Part shown: piece by piece, positions 1-6,545 of the stretch
Position numbering within the stretch: position 1 is the first letter of the stretch
Layout of the letters: every line of letters starts with the position of its first letter
Assembly: GCA_030613225.1 (NCBI GenBank)
Contig: JAUWMJ010000140.1
Coordinates: 1-7,524, forward strand
Reading direction: 5' to 3'
From: Desulfobacterales bacterium
Lineage (GTDB): Bacteria > Desulfobacterota > Desulfobacteria > Desulfobacterales > JAUWMJ01
Length of the DNA stretch: 7,524 bases
Position numbers and translations under genes: made by a program
The notes under the pieces: generated by a model
The model's database searches: none
What the model was told of the DNA's origin: nothing
The model's input: the letters and a program-made list of their open reading frames with translations, nothing else

Positions 1-19
1 CAGAAGCTATTGAAATGAC

Positions 20-45
20 TGGATTCCGGCTTTCGCCGGAATGAC
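20..45. repeat. Short hairpin repeat, REP-like, upstream of era
   Basis: A perfect 8-bp inverted repeat, ATTCCGGC (23-30) and GCCGGAAT (35-42), is separated by a TTTC loop and sits in the context TGGATT...AATGACGA. Compact GC-rich palindromes of this form are, to my recollection, dispersed repeats in deltaproteobacterial genomes, but only one copy lies in this window, so the dispersed nature is inferred. It is followed by GACGAAAAAGG rather than a clean T-run, so it is not a classic intrinsic terminator for a gene reading rightwards. It may mark the end of the unseen upstream gene. Confidence 0.6.
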
Positions 46-178
46 GAAAAAGGTATTTTCAGACTTTTTACGACGCCATCAAAATTAAATTGTCTTTACC
101 TTTCTTAAACAGTGATTAAGTTCAAGGATAAATTTTTTATGGAATGAGCCAATTTGGTCAAGGAGTTGTTCTGTCATC

Positions 179-1084
179 ATGAAAAAAAATGATAAATTTA
201 CTGATTTTAAATCTGGATTTGTTGCTATTGTCGGAGCGCCTAATGCAGGAAAATCGACACTATTAAACCGGTTGCTCGGTCAAAAAATATCAATTACATC
301 GCAAAAGCCCCAAACCACTCGCAACCGTATTCTTGGTGTTGTGCACAGACCCTCTTCGCAGCTTCTTTTCATCGATACACCTGGTGTACACAGGGCAAAA
401 GATGAGCTGAATGTCAGAATCGTTGATGCAGCACTTTCAGCAATGGGCGATGTGGATGTAATCCTTATCCTTATTGATGTGGCAAATTCTGATACGGATT
501 CGGAAAACTATATGTTAAAGAAACTAAATAAGAAAAAAAGGCCTGTTATTCTTGCCCTTAACAAAATAGATCTGATAAAAAAGCCTGCGCTTCTTGAAAT
601 CATAGACAACTGGTCAAAAAAATACACCTTTGAAACGATTGTCCCGATTTCCGCAAAACATGGCGACCAGGTGGATAAGCTTCTTGGCACAATGGAGGCA
701 CTTTTGCCCCAGGGACCCCCTTTTTTCCCTGAAGATACTCTTACTGATTTGCCGGAACGTTTTATTGCTGCTGAAATCATAAGGGAAAAGGTTTTCCGGT
801 TAACCGGCCAGGAAATACCGTACTCAACTGCGGTGACAGTCGATTCTTTTTCAGAAAAAAAAGGTGGCGGACTTGTAGAAATTAACGCAACGATTCACAT
901 TGAGAGAGATTCTCAAAAGGGCATAATTATCGGAAAAAAAGGAAGCAAACTGAAAAAAATCGGGGAGGACTCCAGAAAAGATATAGAGCGGCTGCTGGGA
1001 ACAAAAGTTTTTTTAAAGCTTTTTGTGCGTGTACAGAAAAACTGGAGTAAAGATACAAAAGCTATAAGAAGATTTGGATATTGA
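179..1084 (+). CDS. era: GTPase Era, ribosome small-subunit assembly factor
   Basis: Era is a GTPase that binds 16S rRNA near its 3' end and assists maturation of the 30S subunit; it acts in the cytoplasm and at the inner membrane. The 301 residues match the usual Era length. The G domain comes first: G1 GAPNAGKS (19-26), the QTTR segment of the G2 region (45-48), G3 DTPG (66-69), G4 NKID (128-131) and G5 SAK (158-160). A C-terminal KH domain follows, with the RNA-binding GxxG loop in IIGKKG (250-255) and the typical ending RRFGY. All nucleotide-binding motifs are intact. The ATG at 179 gives the expected short N-terminal lead before FKSGFVAIVG. AAGGAG at 160-165 is a good ribosome-binding sequence, but 13 bases upstream is longer than usual. 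The next gene follows after 57 bases on the same strand and may be cotranscribed. Confidence 0.97.
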   Translation: MKKNDKFTDFKSGFVAIVGAPNAGKSTLLNRLLGQKISITSQKPQTTRNRILGVVHRPSSQLLFIDTPGVHRAKDELNVRIVDAALSAMGDVDVILILIDVANSDTDSENYMLKKLNKKKRPVILALNKIDLIKKPALLEIIDNWSKKYTFETIVPISAKHGDQVDKLLGTMEALLPQGPPFFPEDTLTDLPERFIAAEIIREKVFRLTGQEIPYSTAVTVDSFSEKKGGGLVEINATIHIERDSQKGIIIGKKGSKLKKIGEDSRKDIERLLGTKVFLKLFVRVQKNWSKDTKAIRRFGY

Positions 1085-1141
1085 TAATTCTCTCGGCACC
1101 GTAGCGCCAAGTCCCGCTTGCAGCCAGCCTGAAATTAGTTT

Positions 1142-2335
1142 ATGAAAAAAGTGGATAAACTCATATTCAGCACTCTTTTTTTTTCAATGCTTGCTACTGT
1201 TACAGGTGTTGGTATCGTCGTTCCTCTTTTGCCTGTTTATGCTTATACACTTGGTGCAAACGGTTTATACATAGGGCTGATATTCGGAGCTTTTTCCCTT
1301 TCAAGAGCTCTCTTTCTTCCATATTTCGGCAGGCTTTCCGATAAAAAGGGACGAAAACCGTTCATAGTTGTCGGGCTTTTTGCTTACAGTATTATTTCGC
1401 TCGCCTTCATGTTTTGTAAAGATGTCAACTCGCTTATATTTACCAGGTTTCTTCAGGGAGTTGCCTCTGCCATGCTTATGCCGGTTATTCAGGCTTATAT
1501 AGGGGATATTACACCTGAAGGCAAGGAAGGCTTCAGTATGGGTTTGTTCAATATGTCCATGTTCTTCGGCTTAAGCCTGGGGCCGGTTATCGGAGGCATT
1601 ATTAATGACAGGCTGAGTCTTAATGCCGCTTTTATCTGTATGGGTTTTCTTGCCTTTACCGGCTTTTTGCTGAGCCTTTTTCTGCTTCCGCCTACAAAAT
1701 CAGAACAGGCTGTCTATTTCGGAAAGGCTCCTACGGAATGGAAAATCTTACTGAGGGACAGGGTTATAGCCGGACTTTTCCTTTTCAGGTTCGCATATAC
1801 TTTATGTATAGGTGTAATATGGGGATTTCTGCCTGTCCTGGCGGATTCTGAGTTTTTCTTTTCCAGTTCATCCATTGGAATTCTTGTTATGCTGGGCGTA
1901 TTTATCAGCGGATTGATACACCTGCCGATGGGTTATCTGGCAGACCGTGTAAATAAGAATATGATGATAGCAGCAGGTGGTTTGATAGTTGTTTTTTCCA
2001 TGTTTTATTTTGAATGGTCAAACACATCCCAGGGCCTTTTTTATGCCAGCATACTCTTTGGCATCGGAGGTGGTATTTCAATGCCGGCGCTTATGGCATT
2101 GGCCGTCCTCAAAGGAAATAAAGCCCATGCCATGGGTTCGGTAATGGCTCTTTTAACACTGGCGCACAGCGTTGGAATGTTCACAGGCTCTCTACTTGCA
2201 GGTATGATGATGGATTTTTCCCTGTTGCGAGAGGCTTTTCCTATGGGAGCGATTATAATGGGTGTGGGTGTTGGCCTGTTTTTTATTTGTACATATAAAA
2301 GAAATGAATTTAAACGTATTGAGCATGGCAATTGA
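1142..2335 (+). CDS. MFS transporter, probable drug/metabolite exporter
   Basis: This is a 397-residue major facilitator superfamily protein of the inner membrane, the usual length for a 12-helix antiporter. Its hydrophobic segments are spread evenly along the sequence with a more polar central linker around residues 183-206. The MFS signature motif A is clear between helices 2 and 3, GRLSDKKGRK at 63-72, with a second-half counterpart GYLADRVNK at 264-272. A motif C-like GLSLGPVIGG at 143-152 in helix 5 is typical of proton-coupled exporters of the DHA1/TetA-like group. The substrate cannot be read from the sequence. The ATG at 1142 is chosen because it gives a basic N-terminus (MKKVDK) before helix 1, although no good Shine-Dalgarno sequence precedes it; translation may depend on readthrough from era. 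A promoter for dnaJ appears to begin within its last codons. Confidence 0.9.
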   Translation: MKKVDKLIFSTLFFSMLATVTGVGIVVPLLPVYAYTLGANGLYIGLIFGAFSLSRALFLPYFGRLSDKKGRKPFIVVGLFAYSIISLAFMFCKDVNSLIFTRFLQGVASAMLMPVIQAYIGDITPEGKEGFSMGLFNMSMFFGLSLGPVIGGIINDRLSLNAAFICMGFLAFTGFLLSLFLLPPTKSEQAVYFGKAPTEWKILLRDRVIAGLFLFRFAYTLCIGVIWGFLPVLADSEFFFSSSSIGILVMLGVFISGLIHLPMGYLADRVNKNMMIAAGGLIVVFSMFYFEWSNTSQGLFYASILFGIGGGISMPALMALAVLKGNKAHAMGSVMALLTLAHSVGMFTGSLLAGMMMDFSLLREAFPMGAIIMGVGVGLFFICTYKRNEFKRIEHGN

Positions 2336-2359
2336 CAACCGGGTTTTTTGCATTACATT
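2332..2359 (+). promoter_or_regulatory. Candidate sigma70 promoter for dnaJ
   Basis: A perfect -35 hexamer TTGACA (2332-2337) overlaps the TGA stop of the transporter gene. A -10-like TACATT (2354-2359, 4 of 6 consensus bases) follows after 16 bp. Transcription would start near 2366, leaving a leader of about 40 bases. No heat-shock (CIRCE or sigma32) element was recognised, which would be the expected alternative for a dnaJ gene. Confidence 0.45.
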
Positions 2360-2404
2360 TATTAATATTAAAAAATTACCCCAATCCGAAACCCTGGAAA
2401 CCAA

Positions 2405-3520
2405 ATGACGAACAAACGTGATTATTACGAGGTGCTTTGCATCAGTCGTAACGCTTCTGATGGTGAGATAAAAGCAGCCTACCGCAAGCTTGCCTTAAAA
2501 TACCATCCGGACAGAAATCCTGAAAATAAAGAAGCTGAAGAGAATTTCAAAGAAGCTGCCGAGGCTTATGAGGTACTTCATGATCCTCAGAAAAAAAATA
2601 TTTATGATCAGTTTGGGCATCAGGGTCTTGAAGGTTCCGGTTTTTCAGGGTTCAGGGGGTTTGAAGATATATTTTCAAGTTTTGGCGATATCTTTGAGGA
2701 TTTCTTCGGCTTCGGCTCTTCAAGAAGATCCGGAAGCCGTGCCCAACGCGGTTCTGACCTTAGATATGACATGACTCTCAGCTTCATTGGAGCTGCTTTT
2801 GGAACAGAAACCGAAATAGATGTCAGGAAAATGGATGTATGCCATGAGTGCTCCGGTGCCGGGAGCGAACCGGGTACACAGCCGGAAACCTGTTCGCAGT
2901 GTGGCGGGGCAGGCCAGGTTTCCCGTTCCCAGGGTTTTTTTACGGTAAGAACAACCTGTCCTTCCTGTCAGGGCATTGGCCAGACCATTTCGCATCCATG
3001 CAGAAATTGCAGAGGAACCGGACAGATTCAGGTAAATAAAAGGGTTTCCGTAAAAATTCCGGGCGGCGTTGATTCAGGATCAAGGCTGCGTCTGACAGGT
3101 GAAGGCGAAGCCGGTATTTACGGCGGACCGCAGGGAGATCTTTATGTCTTTATCCATGTTGAATCACATCATTTTTTTCAGCGAGATGATACAAATGTTA
3201 TTTGCCAGGTGCCGATCTCCTTTATTCAGGCTGCCCTTGGGGATAAGATAAAGGTTCCCACATTAACAGGTGAAAAGGTGCTCGAAATACCAAAGGGTAC
3301 TCAGCCCGCTGATATTTTCCGCTTTCGCGGTGAGGGTATCCCGTCTTTAAGACGAAAAAACCGGGGAGACCAGATAATCCAGGTTGACATTAAAACCCCG
3401 ACTCACCTCAACAAAAAACAGGAAGCACTTTTAAAAGAATTTGCCAGGATTGAATCAGGAAAGCTGTCTAATAAGTTAAAAAATATCCTGAAAGGTGATT
3501 TAGCAAGTGCCGCCGGGTAG
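2405..3520 (+). CDS. dnaJ: Chaperone DnaJ (Hsp40, type I)
   Basis: DnaJ delivers unfolded proteins to DnaK and stimulates its ATPase. The 371 residues carry the full type I domain order. The J domain (about 5-70) has the essential HPD at 34-36. A Gly/Phe-rich region (about 71-112) contains two DIF-type motifs, EDIF at 87-90 and GDIFEDFFG at 94-102. The zinc-binding domain has all four CxxCxGxG repeats, starting at 146 (CHECSGAG), 163 (CSQCGGAG), 185 (CPSCQGIG) and 199 (CRNCRGTG). The substrate-binding C-terminal domains follow, with [13 protein letters not shown] from 218. All zinc cysteines are present. The start follows a weak GGAAA at 2396-2400. dnaK and grpE are not in this window, so dnaJ stands apart from its usual partners here. 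A specialised second DnaJ copy is possible, but nothing in the domains suggests it. Confidence 0.97.
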   Translation: MTNKRDYYEVLCISRNASDGEIKAAYRKLALKYHPDRNPENKEAEENFKEAAEAYEVLHDPQKKNIYDQFGHQGLEGSGFSGFRGFEDIFSSFGDIFEDFFGFGSSRRSGSRAQRGSDLRYDMTLSFIGAAFGTETEIDVRKMDVCHECSGAGSEPGTQPETCSQCGGAGQVSRSQGFFTVRTTCPSCQGIGQTISHPCRNCRGTGQIQVNKRVSVKIPGGVDSGSRLRLTGEGEAGIYGGPQGDLYVFIHVESHHFFQRDDTNVICQVPISFIQAALGDKIKVPTLTGEKVLEIPKGTQPADIFRFRGEGIPSLRRKNRGDQIIQVDIKTPTHLNKKQEALLKEFARIESGKLSNKLKNILKGDLASAAG

Positions 3521-3563
3521 CCTAAAGGAATTAAAATATCGATGTTTGTAATAATTTAGCGCT

Positions 3564-3592
3564 TTGAAAACATGGATAATATTTTGTAAAAG
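3564..3592 (+). promoter_or_regulatory. Possible promoter for queD
   Basis: TTGAAA (3564-3569, 5 of 6 to the -35 consensus) and TAAAAG (3587-3592, 4 of 6 to the -10) are separated by exactly 17 bp. Transcription would begin near 3599, giving queD a leader of about 160 bases that contains the inverted repeat and the decamer array described separately. The region is AT-rich, so chance matches are likely. Confidence 0.3.
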
Positions 3593-3616
3593 TATTGCAG
3601 TTAAGTCTTTGTATTG

Positions 3617-3698
3617 TAAAGTGACTAAAGTTGAGGAATTCTATCTATTTTATATTAAAAAGATGAAGCGAAGCGACACCTTAACTTTAGGCACTTTA
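3617..3698. repeat. Imperfect 20-bp inverted repeat upstream of queD
   Basis: Arm 3617-3636 (TAAAGTGACTAAAGTTGAGG) is complementary to 3679-3698 at 18 of 20 positions, around a 42-base loop. In RNA one of the two mismatches would be a G-U pair. The right arm overlaps the start of the 10-bp tandem array. The left arm can pair instead, over 14 perfect bases (3618-3631), with 3723-3736 at the far end of that array, so the two stems exclude each other. Confidence 0.75.
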
Positions 3699-3740
3699 GT
3701 TCACTTTAGTTCACTTTAGCTCACTTTAGTCACTTTTTTC
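3681..3740. repeat. Tandem array with exact 10-bp period
   Basis: Six consecutive decamers are in strict 10-base register: TTAACTTTAG, GCACTTTAGT, TCACTTTAGT, TCACTTTAGC, TCACTTTAGT and CACTTTTTTC. The core is CACTTTAG. A 10-bp spacing places each copy on the same face of the helix. The array ends in a T-run (3734-3739) 21 bases before the queD ATG. It contains no open reading frame of note. Confidence 0.85.
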
Positions 3741-3760
3741 AAAAAACCAAAGTGTTACCA

Positions 3761-4138
3761 ATGTATGAATTAAAAATTATAACCCGTTTTGCAGCAGCCC
3801 ACCAGCTTAAGCTGGTGGCAAAAGAGTGTGAAAACCTGCATGGACACAACTGGAAGATTGAGGTCTGCTTTTCCGGGGAAGCTTTAAACAAAGCGGGCGT
3901 ACTGATGGATTTTGGTCAATTAAAAAAGAATCTGTCGGAAATCATAGAAAGGCTTGATCATAAATTTCTTAATGAACTTGAATACTTTAACGACATCTTT
4001 CCTCCATCTTCAGAAAATATTGCTTATTATATAGCAAATGAACTCCAGGCATCCATTAATGATCCCTTAGTTAAAGTCAGCAGTGTAACAGCCTGGGAAT
4101 CAGAAAACGCCTGTGCAACGTATATCATATCAGACTGA
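3761..4138 (+). CDS. queD: 6-carboxytetrahydropterin synthase QueD
   Basis: QueD converts dihydroneopterin triphosphate to 6-carboxy-5,6,7,8-tetrahydropterin, an early step towards preQ0 and the queuosine tRNA modification. From the ATG at 3761 the protein has 125 residues, normal for the family. Zinc ligands H14 (in AAAHQL), H27 and H29 (in HGH) are present. The catalytic cysteine is C23 in CxxxHGH, with D66-H67 (LDHKFLN) and E113 (WESENA) completing the active site; PSSENIA at 82-88 is a variant of the family's PTSEN motif. The CxxxHGH spacing favours QueD over animal-type 6-pyruvoyltetrahydropterin synthase. An in-frame GTG at 3752 would add three residues. The ATG is preferred because MYELKI is the typical family start, but neither has a clear Shine-Dalgarno sequence. 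No other queuosine gene is in view. It converges on pyrE. Confidence 0.92.
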   Translation: MYELKIITRFAAAHQLKLVAKECENLHGHNWKIEVCFSGEALNKAGVLMDFGQLKKNLSEIIERLDHKFLNELEYFNDIFPPSSENIAYYIANELQASINDPLVKVSSVTAWESENACATYIISD

Positions 4139-4161
4139 CAACCCGTTTAGATAATGAGTTT

Positions 4162-4280
4162 TTCATCCCTTAACTACATCCTGTGAGCTATCAGCTATCA
4201 GCTATGAGCTCATCCAACTGCATCCTGTGAGCTATCAGCTATGAGCTACCAGCTCATTCAGCTTCATCAATTCATCCCTT
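4162..4280. repeat. 10-bp direct repeat bracketing the heptamer array
   Basis: TTCATCCCTT occurs exactly at 4162-4171 and again at 4271-4280, immediately outside the heptamer-rich segment. The right copy lies in the pyrE coding region (codons for Arg-Asp-Glu). The left copy read in the pyrE direction continues in frame as RDE-KLII and then TAA (4149-4147), which looks like an older pyrE end. The arrangement resembles a target-site duplication around a 99-bp insertion. Confidence 0.7.
4172..4259. repeat. Two 44-bp tandem copies built of AGCTATC/G heptamers
   Basis: Copy A (4172-4215) and copy B (4216-4259) are adjacent, equal in length and identical at 39 of 44 positions. Each contains four heptamers in register. 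In A, from 4186, they are AGCTATC, AGCTATC, AGCTATG and AGCTCAT. In B, from 4230, they are AGCTATC, AGCTATG, AGCTACC and AGCTCAT. The last 25 bases of copy B are inside the pyrE reading frame and encode its final residues. The array fills the space between the convergent queD and pyrE genes. No T-tract terminator was identified here. Confidence 0.9.
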
Positions 4281-4801
4281 GATATGATTGCCGACACATC
4301 AGGGACATGTTTGCGGATATTCTCAAGGCCGCCTTCCTGACGATCAACCAGTATTACTGCTTTAACAACATCCACACCTTCCGAGCGGGCCCTTTCTATT
4401 GCCTTAATCGTTGAACCGCCGGTTGTCGCTACATCATCTATGATAACAACCCGATCTCCCGGCTTGATATCCCCTTCTATCCATTTAACAATTCCGTGGT
4501 CTTTTTGTGTCTTTCTTATTGAAAACGCATTGATCGGCTTTCCCTTTAATTCAGATGCGAAGGCTGTTGCAACAGCTATGGGATCGGCGCCAAAAGTAAG
4601 TCCCCCGATTCCGGTAATGTCCGAATCTTTTATTGCTTCAAACATAAGATGGCCGACTAAAAACATGCCTCGTGCACTCAAAGTAGTCGGCTTGCAATTT
4701 ACATAAAACCGGCTCATTCTACCTGAAACGAGTTTAAAGGCAGGTATTTCACTGTATTTAAAAGATTTTTGATAAATAAGCTTAATGAGTTCCTGTTTCA
4801 T
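4235..4801 (-). CDS. pyrE: Orotate phosphoribosyltransferase PyrE
   Basis: PyrE joins orotate to PRPP to make orotidine 5'-monophosphate, the fifth step of de novo pyrimidine synthesis, in the cytoplasm. The 188 residues are within the family range. The PRPP-binding motif [13 protein letters not shown] lies at 118-130 with its acidic pair D122-D123. The flexible catalytic loop with K97, K100 and H102 (RKTQKDHG) precedes it, and the N-terminal [16 protein letters not shown] (22-37) matches the orotate/PRPP-binding start of the family. The ATG is supported by GAGGT on the minus strand (4811-4815), nine bases upstream. The end is odd: the last residues (ELVAHS) and the TGA stop are encoded by a heptamer repeat, so the native C-terminus has probably been replaced after SRDE. 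The catalytic core is intact, so activity is expected. No convincing promoter was found. It is divergent from the tolC-ftsEX operon. Confidence 0.96.
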   Translation of the reverse strand: MKQELIKLIYQKSFKYSEIPAFKLVSGRMSRFYVNCKPTTLSARGMFLVGHLMFEAIKDSDITGIGGLTFGADPIAVATAFASELKGKPINAFSIRKTQKDHGIVKWIEGDIKPGDRVVIIDDVATTGGSTIKAIERARSEGVDVVKAVILVDRQEGGLENIRKHVPDVSAIISRDELMKLNELVAHS

Positions 4802-4904
4802 CTTTGTATTACCTCAATTGAACATTTTGAAACTGCTTCTAAAGATGCTTTATTCAGTGGTTTTGCCGTGCATCATGATAATCTTGTCAAATAACAAGAA
4901 AATG

Positions 4905-4933
4905 TTGATTTAAAGGCGGTTATCAGATATAAA
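4905..4933 (+). promoter_or_regulatory. Sigma70-like promoter for tolC-ftsE-ftsX
   Basis: TTGATT (4905-4910, 4 of 6) and TATAAA (4928-4933, 5 of 6) are separated by an ideal 17 bp. Transcription would start near 4940, leaving about 250 bases of leader before the tolC-like ATG. This is the best promoter match in the window and points into the tolC-ftsE-ftsX cluster. Confidence 0.55.
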
Positions 4934-4934
4934 A

Positions 4935-4982
4935 GCCTCCACCGAATTGGAAGAAGCCGGTTTAACGGGATCCAGTGGAGGC
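4935..4982. repeat. 8-bp inverted repeat at the start of the tolC leader
   Basis: GCCTCCAC (4935-4942) and GTGGAGGC (4975-4982) are perfect complements around a 32-base loop. A second pair, CAAGGA (4989-4994) and TCCTTG (5011-5016), follows directly. The first arm straddles the predicted transcription start, so the hairpin may form only partly in RNA. No known riboswitch consensus was recognised. Confidence 0.4.
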
Positions 4983-5181
4983 CATGAGCAAGGAAAACTC
5001 GGGGAAGCACTCCTTGAGCTCGATAAAATTAATAACAATTAAATTTATGCGGGTCAATCCAAAAGACGTTTTCAGGCAGGGTAAATGCATTTGGAAAAAT
5101 AAAATCAGAATAAATCATTTTTTAAGCCCCGGACCAGTTCCAAAGGTAATATTATTTTAAAAATGGGTTCACCCTGCGTTT

Positions 5182-5187
5182 TAAGGA
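5182..5187 (+). promoter_or_regulatory. Ribosome-binding site deciding the tolC-like start
   Basis: TAAGGA lies five bases before the ATG at 5193. The in-frame ATG at 5163 has only AT-rich sequence upstream. The downstream start also gives a clean signal peptide, so it is preferred. Confidence 0.75.
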
Positions 5188-5192
5188 TCAAA

Positions 5193-6545
5193 ATGCAATT
5201 GAATAAAATAATCAAAGCTTTTTATTTATTTATATTTTTTTGTTTGCTTTCGGAAAATTTACTAATTATTCCAGGATATGCCGCAGACAAGAATAAGCCG
5301 GAGCCCCTTACCCTTGGCCAGGCCGTTGAAATAGCCTTAAAAGCTAATCTTGCGCTTAAAAAATCAAAGGATGAAATAGATACCGCCCGCGCAATAAAAA
5401 ATATTCAAAGAGCAAACTTCCTGCCTACTTTTAATGCACAATATAAATATACACGATATGATGAAGAACTAACGCAAATCGGTGTAAGCGGAATAATAAG
5501 TGTTATAACGCCACTTGAAGAGTCCTTATTTGTAGCATCATTCTCCCAGCCCATATTCCAGAGATTTTCCATTATTAATCAATATCAGCTTGCAAGCCTC
5601 GGCCTGGATTTTACGAAGCTCAACGAAAAGCGTATACGGCTGGAGGTAATATTCCTAGCAAAAAAGGCCTTTTTTTCATTGCTGAAAGCTCAAAAATTGC
5701 TCGCAGTCGCCAGGCAGGCAGTTACCCTCCTTGCCGCACACCAGGAGACGGCAAAAAATTTCTATGATGTCGGTATGACCCCTTTAAACGACTGGCTGAA
5801 ATCACAAGTTGAACTGGCAAATGCAAAACAGGATCTTATCGTTGCGCAAAATAATTTTGAAATAGCTAAATCCGAATTGAACATCATACTCCGCAGACCG
5901 GTTAACACCGCTCTAGAACCTGTTAACATTCTAACATTTTTACCACTCGATAACGATCTTGATTACTATCTTGATATTGTGGAGGAAAACCGCCTGGAAA
6001 TCAAAATGGCTGATGTAGAGGTTGAAATAGCTGAAAGGGAAGTAAAAATAGCAAAAAAAGATTATTTCCCTTCAATAAATTTAAAAGGCAGCTATTATAA
6101 ACTCGGAGCTGACTGGGATTTAGACACCGGTGAAGGCATAAGTGATCCGGACGGCTGGAGTGTTTCAGCCATTGCATCGTGGAATTTCTGGGAATGGGGC
6201 AGAACTTGCTATGGAGTCAAGGAAAAACGAAGTCGTCTTTCTCAGGCAAAGCATAATAGAGAAGAAATTTACGACAATGTTTGCCTTGAAATAAAAAAGG
6301 GTTATCTGAAAACCAGAGAATCTGAAAAAAATATTACTACGGTAAGAAAAGCCATCGAGCAGGCAAAAGAAAATTTGAGGATAAGCGAGGAGCAATACAA
6401 GCATCAGGTAGCCACCTCGACTGATGTCCTCGATGCACAAACACTTCTTTCCAAAACAATGACAAATTATTATAATGCATTATACGACTTTAAAATAGCT
6501 AAAGCATTTTTACACAAAGCGATAAGTCTGGAAGTGACGGAATGA
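5193..6545 (+). CDS. TolC-family outer membrane efflux protein
   Basis: This is a 450-residue member of the outer membrane efflux protein (OEP/TolC) family, which forms trimeric channels spanning the outer membrane and periplasm. A signal peptide is visible: basic start MQLNKIIK, hydrophobic stretch to about residue 26, and probable cleavage after GYA at residue 30. Two OEP repeats follow. The first begins LTLGQAVEIALKANLALKKS. The second ends near residue 406 with ATSTDVLDAQTLLS and NYYNALYDFKIAKA, highly typical of the family's last helices. Long helical stretches rich in Ala, Lys and Glu fit the periplasmic coiled-coil barrel. Cysteines in GRTCYGVK and DNVCLEIK are uncommon for TolC proteins. 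Ten extra residues would be added by an ATG at 5163, which lacks a ribosome-binding site. The stop overlaps the ftsE start in ATGA, implying coupled translation. No periplasmic adaptor gene is visible. The transported substrate is unknown. Confidence 0.92.
   Translation: MQLNKIIKAFYLFIFFCLLSENLLIIPGYAADKNKPEPLTLGQAVEIALKANLALKKSKDEIDTARAIKNIQRANFLPTFNAQYKYTRYDEELTQIGVSGIISVITPLEESLFVASFSQPIFQRFSIINQYQLASLGLDFTKLNEKRIRLEVIFLAKKAFFSLLKAQKLLAVARQAVTLLAAHQETAKNFYDVGMTPLNDWLKSQVELANAKQDLIVAQNNFEIAKSELNIILRRPVNTALEPVNILTFLPLDNDLDYYLDIVEENRLEIKMADVEVEIAEREVKIAKKDYFPSINLKGSYYKLGADWDLDTGEGISDPDGWSVSAIASWNFWEWGRTCYGVKEKRSRLSQAKHNREEIYDNVCLEIKKGYLKTRESEKNITTVRKAIEQAKENLRISEEQYKHQVATSTDVLDAQTLLSKTMTNYYNALYDFKIAKAFLHKAISLEVTE

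Larger units (their letters stand above)
4802..5192. other. Divergent intergenic region between pyrE and tolC-like gene
   Basis: This 391-base stretch holds the pyrE ribosome-binding site (4811-4815, minus strand), an 8-bp palindrome ATCATGAT (4872-4879), a small inverted repeat TCTTGT/ACAAGA (4882-4887 and 4894-4899), a + strand promoter (4905-4933) and a leader of roughly 250 bases with two further inverted repeats. Short open frames exist, one starting with GTG at 4975 and ending at 5160, but I recognise no protein in them and no ribosome-binding site supports them. A stop-to-stop frame at 4914-5042 reads like protein (GKLGEALLELDKI near its end) but has no ATG and may be a gene remnant or chance. 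Confidence 0.6.

Noticed and set aside
23..42. Hairpin as an intrinsic terminator of the upstream gene
   Set aside because: The stem is good but is followed by GACGAAAAAGG rather than a T-run on the + strand. The dispersed-repeat reading fits better.
90..134. Promoter for era (TTGTCT at 90-95, or TAAACA with TAAATT at 129-134)
   Set aside because: The hexamers match consensus poorly, and the AT-rich context makes such matches expected by chance.
508..780. Minus-strand open frame opposite era
   Set aside because: It lies wholly inside era, which has every expected motif. The minus-strand translation has no recognisable domain and no ribosome-binding site.
2720..2995. Minus-strand open frame opposite the dnaJ zinc domain
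   Set aside because: It is a shadow of the Cys/Gly codon pattern in dnaJ and shows no independent support.
4172..4259. CRISPR array
   Set aside because: The copies are directly adjacent with no unique spacers, the internal unit is 7 bp, and no cas genes are near.
4440..4706. + strand frame opposite pyrE
   Set aside because: It is antisense to a clear pyrE gene and contains no recognisable family.
4860..4895. pyrE promoter on the minus strand using the TTGACA found there
   Set aside because: The -35 match is perfect, but no acceptable -10 hexamer lies 15-19 bp downstream of it.
4975..5160. 61-codon + strand frame starting at GTG before the tolC-like gene
   Set aside because: It has no ribosome-binding site, no recognised domain and a composition like non-coding AT-rich DNA.
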